This document shows, in pieces, positions 6,707 through 14,205 of a DNA stretch of 14,205 nt. Position numbers and translations under genes: made by a program. Numbering within the stretch: position 1 is the stretch's first letter; each line of letters opens with the position of its first letter. Origin of the DNA: CAJQND01 sp051010055 (GTDB lineage Bacteria > Pseudomonadota > Alphaproteobacteria > Rhizobiales > CAJQND01). Under the pieces are notes generated by a model, which ran no database searches, was not told where the DNA came from, and was given only the letters and a program-made list of their open reading frames with translations. The DNA is taken from the NCBI GenBank assembly GCA_051010055.1, contig JBPCVY010000257.1:1-14205 (forward strand), read 5' to 3'.

Positions 6707-7516
6707 ATGCAAAAGAAGATTGAACAATCCGCCGGAGAACGGATCGCCAAGCGCATTGCGCGGGCGGGCGTTTGTTCCAGGCGCGACGCCGAGCGGATGA
6801 TTGCCGCCGGTAAAGTCACCCTCAACGGCAAGTTGCTGGAAAGCCCTGCAGTAAATGTCGGGCCGGACGATAATATCCTGGTTGACGGAAACCCATTGCC
6901 TGAAGCGGCCAAAGCGCAGCTTTGGCGCTATCACAAACCTGCCGGGCTTGTAACCAGCCACAAAGACCCTGAAGGCCGCCCCACCGTCTTCGAAAAGCTT
7001 CCCCAGAAGTTACCCCGGGTCATTTCCGTTGGCAGGCTCGATATCAATACTGAAGGCTTGCTGTTGCTCACCAATGACGGCGAACTGGCCCGCACGATAG
7101 AATTGCCGCAAACCGGCTGGCTGCGCCGCTACCGTGTGCGGGCATTCGGCAAAATCGATCAGGAACAACTCAACAAGCTCAAAGGCGGCATTGAAATTGA
7201 CGGCATCAAATACGGCCCCATCGAAGCGCGCATGGACAAGGCCCAGGGCAACAACACCTGGCTCACATTGGGCCTGCGCGAAGGCAAGAACCGTGAAGTC
7301 AAGAGGGTTCTTGAGCATCTGGGTTTGCAGGTAAACCGCCTCATCCGACTCTCGTTCGGTCCGTTCCAGCTTGGCGATCTAAAGCGCGGCGAAGTAGCCG
7401 AAGTCTCCCCGCAAGTGCTGCGCGATCAGCTCGGCAGCAAAATGAAGCGCGTGGGCGCAAAACCCGGCAGGCAAAAATCAGGCAAACCTCATGCGCATCG
7501 TCAGCGGAAACCATAA
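6707..7516 (+). CDS. rluB: RsuA/RluB-family rRNA pseudouridine synthase
   Basis: Isomerises a specific uridine to pseudouridine in ribosomal RNA. By overall layout it is RluB-like, which in E. coli modifies U2605 of 23S rRNA. The 269-residue protein has an N-terminal S4 RNA-binding domain (about 11-60, with RIAKRIARAGVCSRRDAE) and the catalytic domain with GRLDINTEGLLLLTNDG (109-125), where Asp112 is the catalytic residue. REGKNREVKR (191-200) and NRLIRLSFGP are further family motifs. The last 25 residues are a very basic Lys/Arg tail. The ATG at 6707 lacks a clear Shine-Dalgarno site and follows a hairpin. The 3' end overlaps rsmD by 26 bases, so the two are surely co-transcribed. Assignment within the RsuA/RluB/RluE/RluF group is likely but not certain. 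Confidence 0.92.
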   Translation: MQKKIEQSAGERIAKRIARAGVCSRRDAERMIAAGKVTLNGKLLESPAVNVGPDDNILVDGNPLPEAAKAQLWRYHKPAGLVTSHKDPEGRPTVFEKLPQKLPRVISVGRLDINTEGLLLLTNDGELARTIELPQTGWLRRYRVRAFGKIDQEQLNKLKGGIEIDGIKYGPIEARMDKAQGNNTWLTLGLREGKNREVKRVLEHLGLQVNRLIRLSFGPFQLGDLKRGEVAEVSPQVLRDQLGSKMKRVGAKPGRQKSGKPHAHRQRKP

Positions 7517-8054
7517 AGGCAAAGCCCTTTCCGGGCCGAAATCCCGCGCCATCCGCCCAACGTCAGACCGCACCCGCGAGTCGCTGTTCAATATTCTGAG
7601 CCATGGCATTGAAGGGCTCGAACTGGAGGGCGCACGCGTTCTGGACCTTTTTGCAGGCACCGGCGCGCTTGGCCTTGAAGCCTTGTCACGCGGGGCGCGG
7701 TTTTGCTTGTTTATTGAAGAAAGCGCCGAGGCACGGGCGCTTGTCCGGCGCAATGTGGAAGCAATGGGCGCAACGGGCGCCAGCAAGATATGGCGGCGCG
7801 ATGCAACCCGCTTGGGGCGTTCAGCCCCCATGGCGCGGTTCGATCTCATCTTCGCCGACCCGCCCTATGGCAAGGGCCTGGGTGAAGAAGCCCTGGCTTC
7901 AGCGCTGGAAGGAGGCTGGCTGGCGGATGGGGCCATTTGCGTACTGGAAGAAGAAGCCACAGCGGAAATTTCCCCTGTTGCCGGGTTTGAGAAAATCGAT
8001 GGGCGCACCTATGGAGATACGCAAATCATAATCTTCAGAAAACGCGGTGATTAG
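7491..8054 (+). CDS. rsmD: 16S rRNA (guanine-966-N2) methyltransferase
   Basis: Transfers a methyl group from S-adenosylmethionine to N2 of G966 in 16S rRNA, acting on the small ribosomal subunit during assembly. The 187-residue length is typical. The N-terminus MRIVSGNHKGKAL followed by RPTSDRTRESLFNIL (22-36) is the RsmD signature. DLFAGTGALGLEALSRGA (52-69) is the SAM-binding motif, and ADPPYGKG (122-129) is the catalytic (N/D)PPY motif. It begins 26 bases inside the end of the rluB-like gene in another frame, so translation may be coupled. Its TAG stop (8052-8054) overlaps the mutL stop (8051-8053) on the other strand. Confidence 0.96.
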   Translation: MRIVSGNHKGKALSGPKSRAIRPTSDRTRESLFNILSHGIEGLELEGARVLDLFAGTGALGLEALSRGARFCLFIEESAEARALVRRNVEAMGATGASKIWRRDATRLGRSAPMARFDLIFADPPYGKGLGEEALASALEGGWLADGAICVLEEEATAEISPVAGFEKIDGRTYGDTQIIIFRKRGD

Positions 8055-9856
8055 CTGCGCCCGAACAGGCGCTCAATGTCTTTAAGCTTTAGTTCCACAT
8101 AGGTGGGCCGGCCATGATTGCATTGGCCTGAATGGGGCGTTTCTTCCATCTCGCGCAACAGGGCATCCATTTCTTCTGCCCGCAAGCGCCTGCCTGAGCG
8201 CACCGAACCATGGCAGGCCATGGTGGAAAGAACGTGATCGATACGCTCTTTCAAGGATTGGCCCTCACCCAATTCATCCAAATCATCGGCCAGGTCTTTA
8301 ACGAGGCCCTGAATGTCAGTATCGCCCAATACCGCGGGCACTTCACGCACAACGATCGTGCTGCCGCCAAAGGATTCAAGCACTAGGCCAAGCTCTTTGA
8401 ATTCTTCGGTCCGGGTTGAAAGCCGGTTCGCTGCGGCCTCATCCAGTTCAACCACCTCAGGCACCAGAAGAGCCTGGGTTGAAACGCCGTTCTGTTTCAT
8501 CTGGCCCTTGAAGCGCTCATAAACCAACCGCTCATGGGCTGCATGCTGATCGACAATCACCATGCCATCTTGGGTTTGAGCTATAATGTAGTTTTCATGC
8601 ACCTGGGCCCTTGCTGCGCCAAGGGGCCGCTCCAAGGATTCCGGCTCTGGCGCTTCAAGGTTTGCCCGCGCGTCAGCGCTTGGCAATTCCATGCCTTCAA
8701 ACGCTGCCGGGGCGATTTCCCCGGCAAGCGGTGCCTGGTAGGCGTGGGCCTGTTCGGCAAAACCTGCCACCTGATGCGGCCTGTAGGCGGGGGCAAAGTT
8801 TCCGCCACCCCCTGGCCTTAAGGCATGCAAGGTGGCCGTTCCGCCGGTGGTGGATGATTTATGCCCGGCCCCGGCCAGCACTGATTTCAGCGCGCTCACA
8901 ATAAGCCCGCGCACCAGCGAGAGATTTCTGAACCTCACCTCAGCTTTTGCCGGGTGCACGTTCACATCGACTTCATGGGGGTCGAGATCAATAAACAGCG
9001 CCACCATGGGATGGCGGTAGCGGGCAAGGAAATCCATATATGCACCGCGCACAGCACCAGACAGTTGCTTGTCACGCACCGGCCTTTTGTTGACGAACAT
9101 GAACTGCATGTTGGCCTGTGACCGGTTAAGAGTTGGCAATGCGGCATATCCGGTAAGCTGAACCCCTTCGCGTTCCTGGTCGATAACCAGAGCGTTTTCG
9201 GCAAATTCGCGCCCCATAACTTCACCGACGCGCTTTAAACTCGCATCCATATCGAGTCCCGCCGCCGGGAAGTTCAAAACGCTACGATCGCCCGCTGTAA
9301 GGGTGAAGGCCACATCGGGATAAGCAAGGGCAATACGGCGGATAACATCGACAGTCTCGTTGTTTTCCGACCGTTCCGATTTCAGAAATTTCAATCGCGC
9401 CGGTACCGCATAAAAGAGATCGCGCACTTCAACCCGGGTGCCTTTAGTTCCGGCTGCAGGTTTCACCGGCCCCAATTTGCCCCCTTCTACGCGGATTTCA
9501 TGCCCCTCCCCGTCCTTTTGCCGGGAGGTAATGGTGAGCCGCGATACCGAGCCGATGGAAGGCAACGCTTCGCCGCGAAACCCCATGGTGTTGATGTTGA
9601 GAAGGTCTTCGCCGTCAAGCTTGGAGGTGGCGTGGCGCTCAACCGCCAGTTCCAGCTCTTCTGCGCTCATTCCCGAGCCATTGTCGGAAACCCTGATAAG
9701 GCTGCGCCCGCCATCATTGAAAACCACATCCACCTGGCCAGCGCCCGCATCAAGGGCATTTTCAACAAGCTCTTTTACAACGCTGGACGGGCGCTCGATA
9801 ACCTCGCCCGCCGCAATGCGGTTTATCAGCCCTTCAGGAAGTTTGCGAATGCGCAT
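8051..9856 (-). CDS. mutL: DNA mismatch repair protein MutL, endonuclease type
   Basis: MutL couples mismatch recognition by MutS to strand incision. The 601-residue protein has a GHKL ATPase domain with KELVENALDAGA (28-39, Glu29), DNGSGM (58-63), ATSKL (76-80), GFRGEALPSIGSVS (92-105) and GTKGTRVEVRDLFY (136-149). An Ala/Pro-rich linker (about 345-425) leads to a C-terminal domain carrying DQHAAHERLVYE (436-447), which fits the endonuclease motif DQHA(X)2E(X)4E. The partner motifs ACHGSVR (547-553) and CNHGRP (579-584) are also present. QALLVP (461-466) fits the known beta-clamp motif QxxLxP. ATG 9856 is chosen because MRIRKLPEGLINRIAAGEV is the family start; ATG 9892 and TTG 9916 would add leaders the family lacks. 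A weak GAGGCGG lies 10 bases upstream. It is probably the last gene of the minus-strand run, after pgi (67-base gap). Confidence 0.96.
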   Translation of the reverse strand: MRIRKLPEGLINRIAAGEVIERPSSVVKELVENALDAGAGQVDVVFNDGGRSLIRVSDNGSGMSAEELELAVERHATSKLDGEDLLNINTMGFRGEALPSIGSVSRLTITSRQKDGEGHEIRVEGGKLGPVKPAAGTKGTRVEVRDLFYAVPARLKFLKSERSENNETVDVIRRIALAYPDVAFTLTAGDRSVLNFPAAGLDMDASLKRVGEVMGREFAENALVIDQEREGVQLTGYAALPTLNRSQANMQFMFVNKRPVRDKQLSGAVRGAYMDFLARYRHPMVALFIDLDPHEVDVNVHPAKAEVRFRNLSLVRGLIVSALKSVLAGAGHKSSTTGGTATLHALRPGGGGNFAPAYRPHQVAGFAEQAHAYQAPLAGEIAPAAFEGMELPSADARANLEAPEPESLERPLGAARAQVHENYIIAQTQDGMVIVDQHAAHERLVYERFKGQMKQNGVSTQALLVPEVVELDEAAANRLSTRTEEFKELGLVLESFGGSTIVVREVPAVLGDTDIQGLVKDLADDLDELGEGQSLKERIDHVLSTMACHGSVRSGRRLRAEEMDALLREMEETPHSGQCNHGRPTYVELKLKDIERLFGRS

Positions 9857-9923
9857 TTTCAGTGTGCCGCCTCGGTGGTGAGGTTTAATCATGCCATGAG
9901 TCGCTTCCAGCGGCAAAGAAGGA

Positions 9924-11237
9924 CTACATGGTTTTCAAATATTCCCGGGTGAGTACTTTGCCCTCTTCGACAGCCGGCTGGTCAAACGGGTTAACCCCCA
10001 TCAGATGGCCGGTGATGATCGTCTCCAGCATGAAATGCATGAGCAGAGCGCCAAGGCTGCGCTCATCAAGCGTATCTATGGTGAAGACGCGCACGGCGCG
10101 GCCATTGCGGGCGAGCGTTTCCGCACTTGCGCGCTGCTCGCAGTCAACGAGGTTTCCAATTGAATGGCCGGCGAGATAGCCGACAAGCGGGTCAGCGCCA
10201 TAGCTTTCAGGTATCCTCGGTCCGGTGCCGGCCGCATTGGTCATGATGAAGGTAACGAGCTTGTCTTTCGGCCCGCCGTTGAACAGTTGGAAAAGGGAAT
10301 GCTGGTCAACCGGACCGGCAGCGGCAACCGGAGTGGTGCCGAGGCCGTCCTTGCCAAGGCTCTCTGCCCAAAGCTGGCCAAACCATGCCGAGAAAAGCCG
10401 CAGCCTGTCTGAATAGGGCATGATGACAGCTGCGGTGTGCCCCATTTCTGCAGCAAATTCTGCATTGATGATCGCTCCCAGCGCCGGCGGGCAATCCATG
10501 GGAGCTGCGCCCTTCAAAATCGGCGCAAGCGCATCACCGGCGCCCTGGCGCAGGAGTTCCACATCAAGTCCGGAAATGAGCGCCGGTAACAGCCCCACAT
10601 TGGACAGGACTGAATAGCGCCCACCAATTTCCGGGTCATGGTCCAGAACCGTAATGCCGTGGCGCTCCGCCAGGCTGCGCAATGCATTTTTATCCGTGGT
10701 GCCAGGCTCGCTGATGGCAAGGATGTGCCCGGCAATGTTCCACTCAAGGCCTGCATCACGCAAAGCCTCGATTGCGGCAATGCACTGGGCGATTGTTTCA
10801 GGCGTTCCGCCAGACTTGGAGATAACGATAAAGCGGGTTGTCTTAAGCTCAATATCGCGCAGGACCTCACTCATCGTGACACCGTCGAGATTGTCCATAA
10901 ACACCAGACGCGGGGTTGATGCGCCGTCGAGGCTTGGAATCCGGTAACCTTTCAGTTGCGCTAACGCCTGCCCGCCCAGGGAAGAGCCGCCGGTGCCCAG
11001 TATGAAGACAGCATCTGCACCCCGGGTGAACCCTTCCAGCACCTTGCGGCACTCGGCGATGTCATCTGTCCTTTGCGGCAGAAGCAGCAACGGCAAACTG
11101 CCGTCTTCATAAGCAGCACGAAGCTTTTTCAGCGCGCTTTCGGCCTGCGCCACGCGCGATTCAAAGTGTGTCTTTGAAAGTCCGCCTTCACCGATATTGG
11201 TTTCAAGGCAGCGGGAAACATCTTGCGAATAGGGCAC
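9924..11237 (-). CDS. pgi: Glucose-6-phosphate isomerase
   Basis: Interconverts glucose 6-phosphate and fructose 6-phosphate in glycolysis/gluconeogenesis in the cytoplasm. At 437 residues it is of the short bacterial type (E. coli Pgi is about 549). Two SIS-type sugar-isomerase domains are present. Motifs: GTGGSSLGG (81-89), the phosphate-binding SKSGGTPET (140-148), MGHTAAVIMPYSDRL (265-279), QLWAESLGK with catalytic Glu292, DQHSLFQLFNGGP with catalytic His313, and NPFDQPAVEEGK with Lys427. The start is a GTG (11237), supported by AGGAA 9 bases upstream. It lies 75 bases downstream of the second M16 gene on the same strand; that gap shows no clear terminator, so read-through from the M16 genes is plausible. 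Confidence 0.94.
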   Translation of the reverse strand: MPYSQDVSRCLETNIGEGGLSKTHFESRVAQAESALKKLRAAYEDGSLPLLLLPQRTDDIAECRKVLEGFTRGADAVFILGTGGSSLGGQALAQLKGYRIPSLDGASTPRLVFMDNLDGVTMSEVLRDIELKTTRFIVISKSGGTPETIAQCIAAIEALRDAGLEWNIAGHILAISEPGTTDKNALRSLAERHGITVLDHDPEIGGRYSVLSNVGLLPALISGLDVELLRQGAGDALAPILKGAAPMDCPPALGAIINAEFAAEMGHTAAVIMPYSDRLRLFSAWFGQLWAESLGKDGLGTTPVAAAGPVDQHSLFQLFNGGPKDKLVTFIMTNAAGTGPRIPESYGADPLVGYLAGHSIGNLVDCEQRASAETLARNGRAVRVFTIDTLDERSLGALLMHFMLETIITGHLMGVNPFDQPAVEEGKVLTREYLKTM

Positions 11238-11312
11238 AGAAAATCGTTCCTGAAGTTTGACCTTCTACATGCCCTATCCGGCCATATGTATTCAAGCCGG
11301 TTTGTTCAGAGA

Positions 11313-12674
11313 TCAACCGTCCGTGGGCCCTGATTTAAGCTCCAACGGCTTGCCGACAACGGTGATGATCAATTCGCCAGGTTTCAACAGGCGTTTTGCG
11401 ACCCGTTTTACGTCTTCCAGGGTTATCGCTCTCACCTTGTCATTGCGGGTGTCGATATAATTGATGCCCAAGTCATCCACCTGAATTGCCAGAAGCTGGC
11501 CGGCAATCTTGCGCGAGGTATCGAACCGCAGCGGGTAGGACCCGGTGAGGTACGTCTTTGCCTCTTCAAGTTCTTTTTCAGTCGGCCCGTGTTCAGCCAT
11601 GCGCGCAAGTTCTGAGCGGATAAGCTTGATGGTTTCCTGGGCGCGTTTGTTCTGGGTTGCAGCACCGCCAATAAACACCGCACCATGATCAAGCGGGGAA
11701 AGATAACTGTAGACGGAATAGGAAAGCCCGCGTTTTTCGCGGATTTCCTCTGTAAGCCGTGAACCGAACCCGCCACCTCCAAGGATGTAGTTCATAATGT
11801 AGGCGGGAATGAAATCGTCATCTGTGCGCTTAAGCCCCGTATGGCCGAACTGGATAACCGATTGCGGAATATCGCGTTCAATGACACGCAACGTCGCGGT
11901 TCGATTAACGCTGGCCTCTTCAATCGGCTTCATAAGCAGTTTTTCAGGCAAACCGCCGAATGTGTCATCCAGGATCTTGCCCAGGGTTTCCGCATCAACA
12001 TCACCCACCACCGCAACTTTCAAACCACCACGGGTGAAAAGCCGTTTGGTAAGCGCATGCAAATCCTCGCCTTTAATCGAGGAGACACCTTCCATTGTGC
12101 CTTGTGAAGAGCGCGAATAGGGATGATCGCCAAAAGCCAGCTTCATCCAGTTGCGGGTGGCAATCTTATTCGGCTCTTGTTCTTCGGAACGAAGGCCAAG
12201 AATGATTTGCTTGCCGACGCGCTGTAGCGGCTCTTCGTCAAAACGCGGATTGTTGAGGGCCAGTGAAAGGAGGGCGAAAGATTCATCGCGGTTTTTTGTC
12301 AGTGTCTGGAACGTACCGTAAAAACGGTCCCGGCCGGCATCGAAAGACATTTTCATTGCCAGCTTGCTCATTTTCTTTTGGAAATCCTTCGAGACGATTT
12401 CGCCGGCGCCTTCATCAAGCATGCCGGAAAGAAAATGGGCCAGGCCCTGCCGGTCTTTCGGATCGCTTGCCGAACCACCGCTGAAAGCAAACCGCATCGT
12501 CACCAGCGGAATGGAATGGTCCTCAACCAGCCAGGCTTCTATACCGCCAGGGCTTTTGACTTTCTGGATTTCAATCGCCTGGGCAGCAACCGACATGGCC
12601 AGAAGGACAAACCCGAAGGCCACAAACTGAAGTGCACGAAATGCGCCGGTTTTATAAACTATGCGGCCGTTCAT
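11313..12674 (-). CDS. M16 peptidase-family protein, non-catalytic subunit
   Basis: A 453-residue exported protein of the M16 (pitrilysin/MPP) family. It has an N-terminal signal peptide with a hydrophobic core (about 14-31) and a likely cleavage after AQA (33), so it should act in the periplasm. The zinc motif HxxEH is degenerate: the equivalent site reads HFLSG (80-84), so the catalytic Glu and second His are gone. A glycine-rich stretch, YILGGGGFGSRL (296-307), and the REKRGLSYS segment (312-320), with the substrate-binding Arg/Tyr pair typical of this half, are kept. This pattern resembles alpha-MPP and the non-catalytic partner of the Sphingomonas two-subunit M16 enzyme. Its ATG overlaps the TGA of the catalytic gene (12671-12674, ATGA), which implies coupled translation and a heterodimer. 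Confidence 0.92.
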   Translation of the reverse strand: MNGRIVYKTGAFRALQFVAFGFVLLAMSVAAQAIEIQKVKSPGGIEAWLVEDHSIPLVTMRFAFSGGSASDPKDRQGLAHFLSGMLDEGAGEIVSKDFQKKMSKLAMKMSFDAGRDRFYGTFQTLTKNRDESFALLSLALNNPRFDEEPLQRVGKQIILGLRSEEQEPNKIATRNWMKLAFGDHPYSRSSQGTMEGVSSIKGEDLHALTKRLFTRGGLKVAVVGDVDAETLGKILDDTFGGLPEKLLMKPIEEASVNRTATLRVIERDIPQSVIQFGHTGLKRTDDDFIPAYIMNYILGGGGFGSRLTEEIREKRGLSYSVYSYLSPLDHGAVFIGGAATQNKRAQETIKLIRSELARMAEHGPTEKELEEAKTYLTGSYPLRFDTSRKIAGQLLAIQVDDLGINYIDTRNDKVRAITLEDVKRVAKRLLKPGELIITVVGKPLELKSGPTDG

Positions 12675-14074
12675 GATTTCTGCTCGCTTTTTTCTTCCTT
12701 GGCCTCCGGTGCGGCTTCTTCTTCTTTAAGCAAAAGCCCGGTTACAGAGCGCTCGCGCAACAGGTATTTTTCCGCTGCCGCTTTGACCCTTTCTTTCGTT
12801 ACCGCTTCTATCCGTTCAGGCCATGCAAGCACATCCTCAACGGTTTGGCCGGTGGTCATTGCAACGCCGAATATACGCGCGCGGCGGGTCTGGCTGTCCA
12901 GCGCATAGATGGTTTGGGAAATCATCGCATCCTGCGCATCGCGCACTTCCTGGTCAGTCACTCCATTGGTGATGAGGTCTGCAAGAACCTCGTCAACGGC
13001 AACTTCCAATTCTTTCAACTCCTTGCGGCCACTGCCAGGCTGGGGCGCCCCGTAAACGGCAAGGGTGCCAGTATCAAGCGCATCACCCCTGTAGTAAGCG
13101 CCGGCATAACTTGCCTTGCGCTGTTCAACGACGAGTTTCCGATAAAGCCTGCTGGTTGTGCCGCTGCCAAGTATGTGCGCCAAAACATCCAGCGCAGCTG
13201 CTTCTTCCTGGTCGTCGGTAGCATAAGAAGCAACAACATAGGCACGGCGCAAAGACGGCGACGTTACTCGGGGGTCTTTCAACACCACGACTCGCTCGGC
13301 CTGCGCGAGCGGTTCTACTGTGCGTTTGCGCGGGATGAATTCACCGTTCGGCGGAATTGAACCGTAGTATTTTTCCGCCAGCGGCAGAATGTCTTCCGGT
13401 GAGACGTCACCGGCAACAATCAAGATTGCATTCTCCGGGGTGTAGTAACGTTTGTAGAAAGACAGCGCATCTTCCCGGGTGAGCTTGCTGACTTCCGTTG
13501 GCCAGCCAATAACCGGCTTGCGGTATGGGTGGGCAAGATAAAGCGCAGCATTCACCTGCTCTGACAATCGTGAAGATGGGTCATTGTCAATGCGCGAGCG
13601 GCGCTCTTCAAGCACTACGTCCCTTTCCGGGAGCACATCTTCATCCCGCAAGGTGAGATTGACCATGCGGTCTGCTTCAAGCTTCATCACAAGCTCAATG
13701 CGGTCTTTTGATATGCGCTGGAAATATGCGGTGTAGTCAACTGAAGTAAACGCATTGTCGCGCCCGCCATTACGCCGAACAGTTTTGGAGAACTCCCCTG
13801 CCGGAACGGTTTTGGTGCCCTTGAACATGAGGTGTTCAAGAAAATGCGCAATACCCGATTTGCCGAATGGTTCGTCTGCTGAGCCCACTTTATACCAGAC
13901 CATGTGGGTGACAACCGGTGCGCGGCGGTCCGGGATCACCACAACCTCCATGCCGTTTTTCAGCTTGTGCTTGAAAACCTTCTCTTCACTTGCATTGGCC
14001 GCCAGGGACAATGCTGCAAACACGAACGCCGCCAAAAGGGCGGTCAAGGCGTGGGCGAATTTGGGTGTTCTCAC
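12671..14074 (-). CDS. M16 zinc metallopeptidase, catalytic subunit
   Basis: A 467-residue exported M16 peptidase. The start is GTG 14074, which directly yields a signal peptide (basic MRTPKFAH, hydrophobic 9-26, likely cleavage after ANA at 28) and has a ribosome site 7 bases upstream; reading back to 14185 would add 37 unsupported residues. The zinc site is intact: HFLEH (77-81) with Glu80 as general base, and the third ligand Glu157 in VVLEERRS, 75 residues beyond His81. The second M16 domain holds LGSGTTSRLYRKL and then VVEQRKASYAGAYY. The C-terminus is a charged Glu/Lys tail. With the downstream gene it should form a periplasmic heterodimer that cuts peptides. The natural substrate is unknown. 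Confidence 0.93.
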   Translation of the reverse strand: MRTPKFAHALTALLAAFVFAALSLAANASEEKVFKHKLKNGMEVVVIPDRRAPVVTHMVWYKVGSADEPFGKSGIAHFLEHLMFKGTKTVPAGEFSKTVRRNGGRDNAFTSVDYTAYFQRISKDRIELVMKLEADRMVNLTLRDEDVLPERDVVLEERRSRIDNDPSSRLSEQVNAALYLAHPYRKPVIGWPTEVSKLTREDALSFYKRYYTPENAILIVAGDVSPEDILPLAEKYYGSIPPNGEFIPRKRTVEPLAQAERVVVLKDPRVTSPSLRRAYVVASYATDDQEEAAALDVLAHILGSGTTSRLYRKLVVEQRKASYAGAYYRGDALDTGTLAVYGAPQPGSGRKELKELEVAVDEVLADLITNGVTDQEVRDAQDAMISQTIYALDSQTRRARIFGVAMTTGQTVEDVLAWPERIEAVTKERVKAAAEKYLLRERSVTGLLLKEEEAAPEAKEEKSEQKS

Positions 14075-14205
14075 GTTACTACCTGCCAATTTCCAGACAA
14101 TTTGGATGCAATATGGTCGAGCACCGCGCAGCGAACAAATTAAATCTTGGTAACCGCGCCAACAGCACCGGAGCCCGCACGACACTTTCTAGGTCACCCT
14201 AGTGC
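14075..14205. other. Region upstream of the M16 gene pair
   Basis: This 131-base stretch holds the leader of the M16 operon. On the minus strand all three frames meet a stop within 15 bases of the right edge, so no gene from the right enters the region. A short perfect inverted repeat, CTAGG-TCAC-CCTAG (14189-14202), lies near the edge. I could not support a particular promoter. Confidence 0.4.
14082..14087 (-). promoter_or_regulatory. Ribosome binding site of the catalytic M16 gene
   Basis: On the minus strand GGCAGG lies 7 bases before GTG 14074. This supports the GTG start and shortens the protein to one that begins directly with a normal signal peptide. Confidence 0.6.

Noticed and set aside
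9438..9881. A 147-codon plus-strand frame opposite the mutL 5' half
   Set aside because: It is antisense to the conserved MutL ATPase domain and shows only Ser/Pro/Arg-rich sequence.
14075..14185. A 37-residue N-terminal extension of the catalytic M16 protein
   Set aside because: It is Cys/Trp/Arg-rich, would bury the signal peptide and has no ribosome site, while GTG 14074 has one at the right distance.
1..14205. Mobile elements, CRISPR arrays, tRNA/rRNA genes, phage or defence islands
   Set aside because: I saw no transposase, integrase, direct-repeat array, tRNA-like fold or rRNA segment, and the gene content is uniformly housekeeping.

Overview
The window is a dense stretch of chromosomal housekeeping genes, about 95% coding and moderately GC-rich. 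It most likely comes from an alphaproteobacterium, probably of the Hyphomicrobiales/Rhizobiales type. The pointers are two small families found mainly in that class (DUF4170 and DUF2093), a MutL carrying an endonuclease motif, and tandem signal-peptide-bearing M16 proteins. I see no rRNA, tRNA, insertion sequence, phage gene, CRISPR array or toxin/defence cassette.

Layout, left to right. (1) 1-1056, plus strand: the 3' part of a CysQ/inositol-monophosphatase-family phosphatase whose start lies left of the window, then a DUF4170 protein. (2) 1060-2843, minus strand: xseA (exonuclease VII large subunit) and then a DUF2093 protein, converging on DUF4170 with 3 bases between the stop codons. (3) 2914-6214, plus strand: purD (purine synthesis), an ACAD10/11-type small-molecule kinase, and a patatin-like lipase of the RssA type. 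(4) 6198-6650, minus: tadA (tRNA wobble deaminase), overlapping the patatin gene tail to tail. (5) 6707-8054, plus: an RluB-type rRNA pseudouridine synthase overlapping rsmD (16S rRNA methyltransferase). (6) 8051-14074, minus: two tandem M16 metallopeptidase-family genes (the first catalytic, the second without the zinc motif, joined by an ATGA overlap), then a short-type glucose-6-phosphate isomerase (pgi) and mutL. mutL and rsmD end in overlapping stop codons.

Functional threads: DNA metabolism (xseA, mutL), RNA modification for translation (tadA, rluB-like, rsmD), central metabolism (purD, pgi, cysQ-like), and envelope or lipid-related proteins (M16 pair, patatin, acyl-CoA-type kinase).

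I found no clearly new system. The points most worth a second look are a sliding-clamp-like pentapeptide at the very C-terminus of XseA, the MutL endonuclease and clamp motifs, the MPP-like catalytic/non-catalytic M16 pair, the lack of waaA/lpxK where I would expect them between DUF4170 and DUF2093, and a possible leaderless promoter before the kinase gene.
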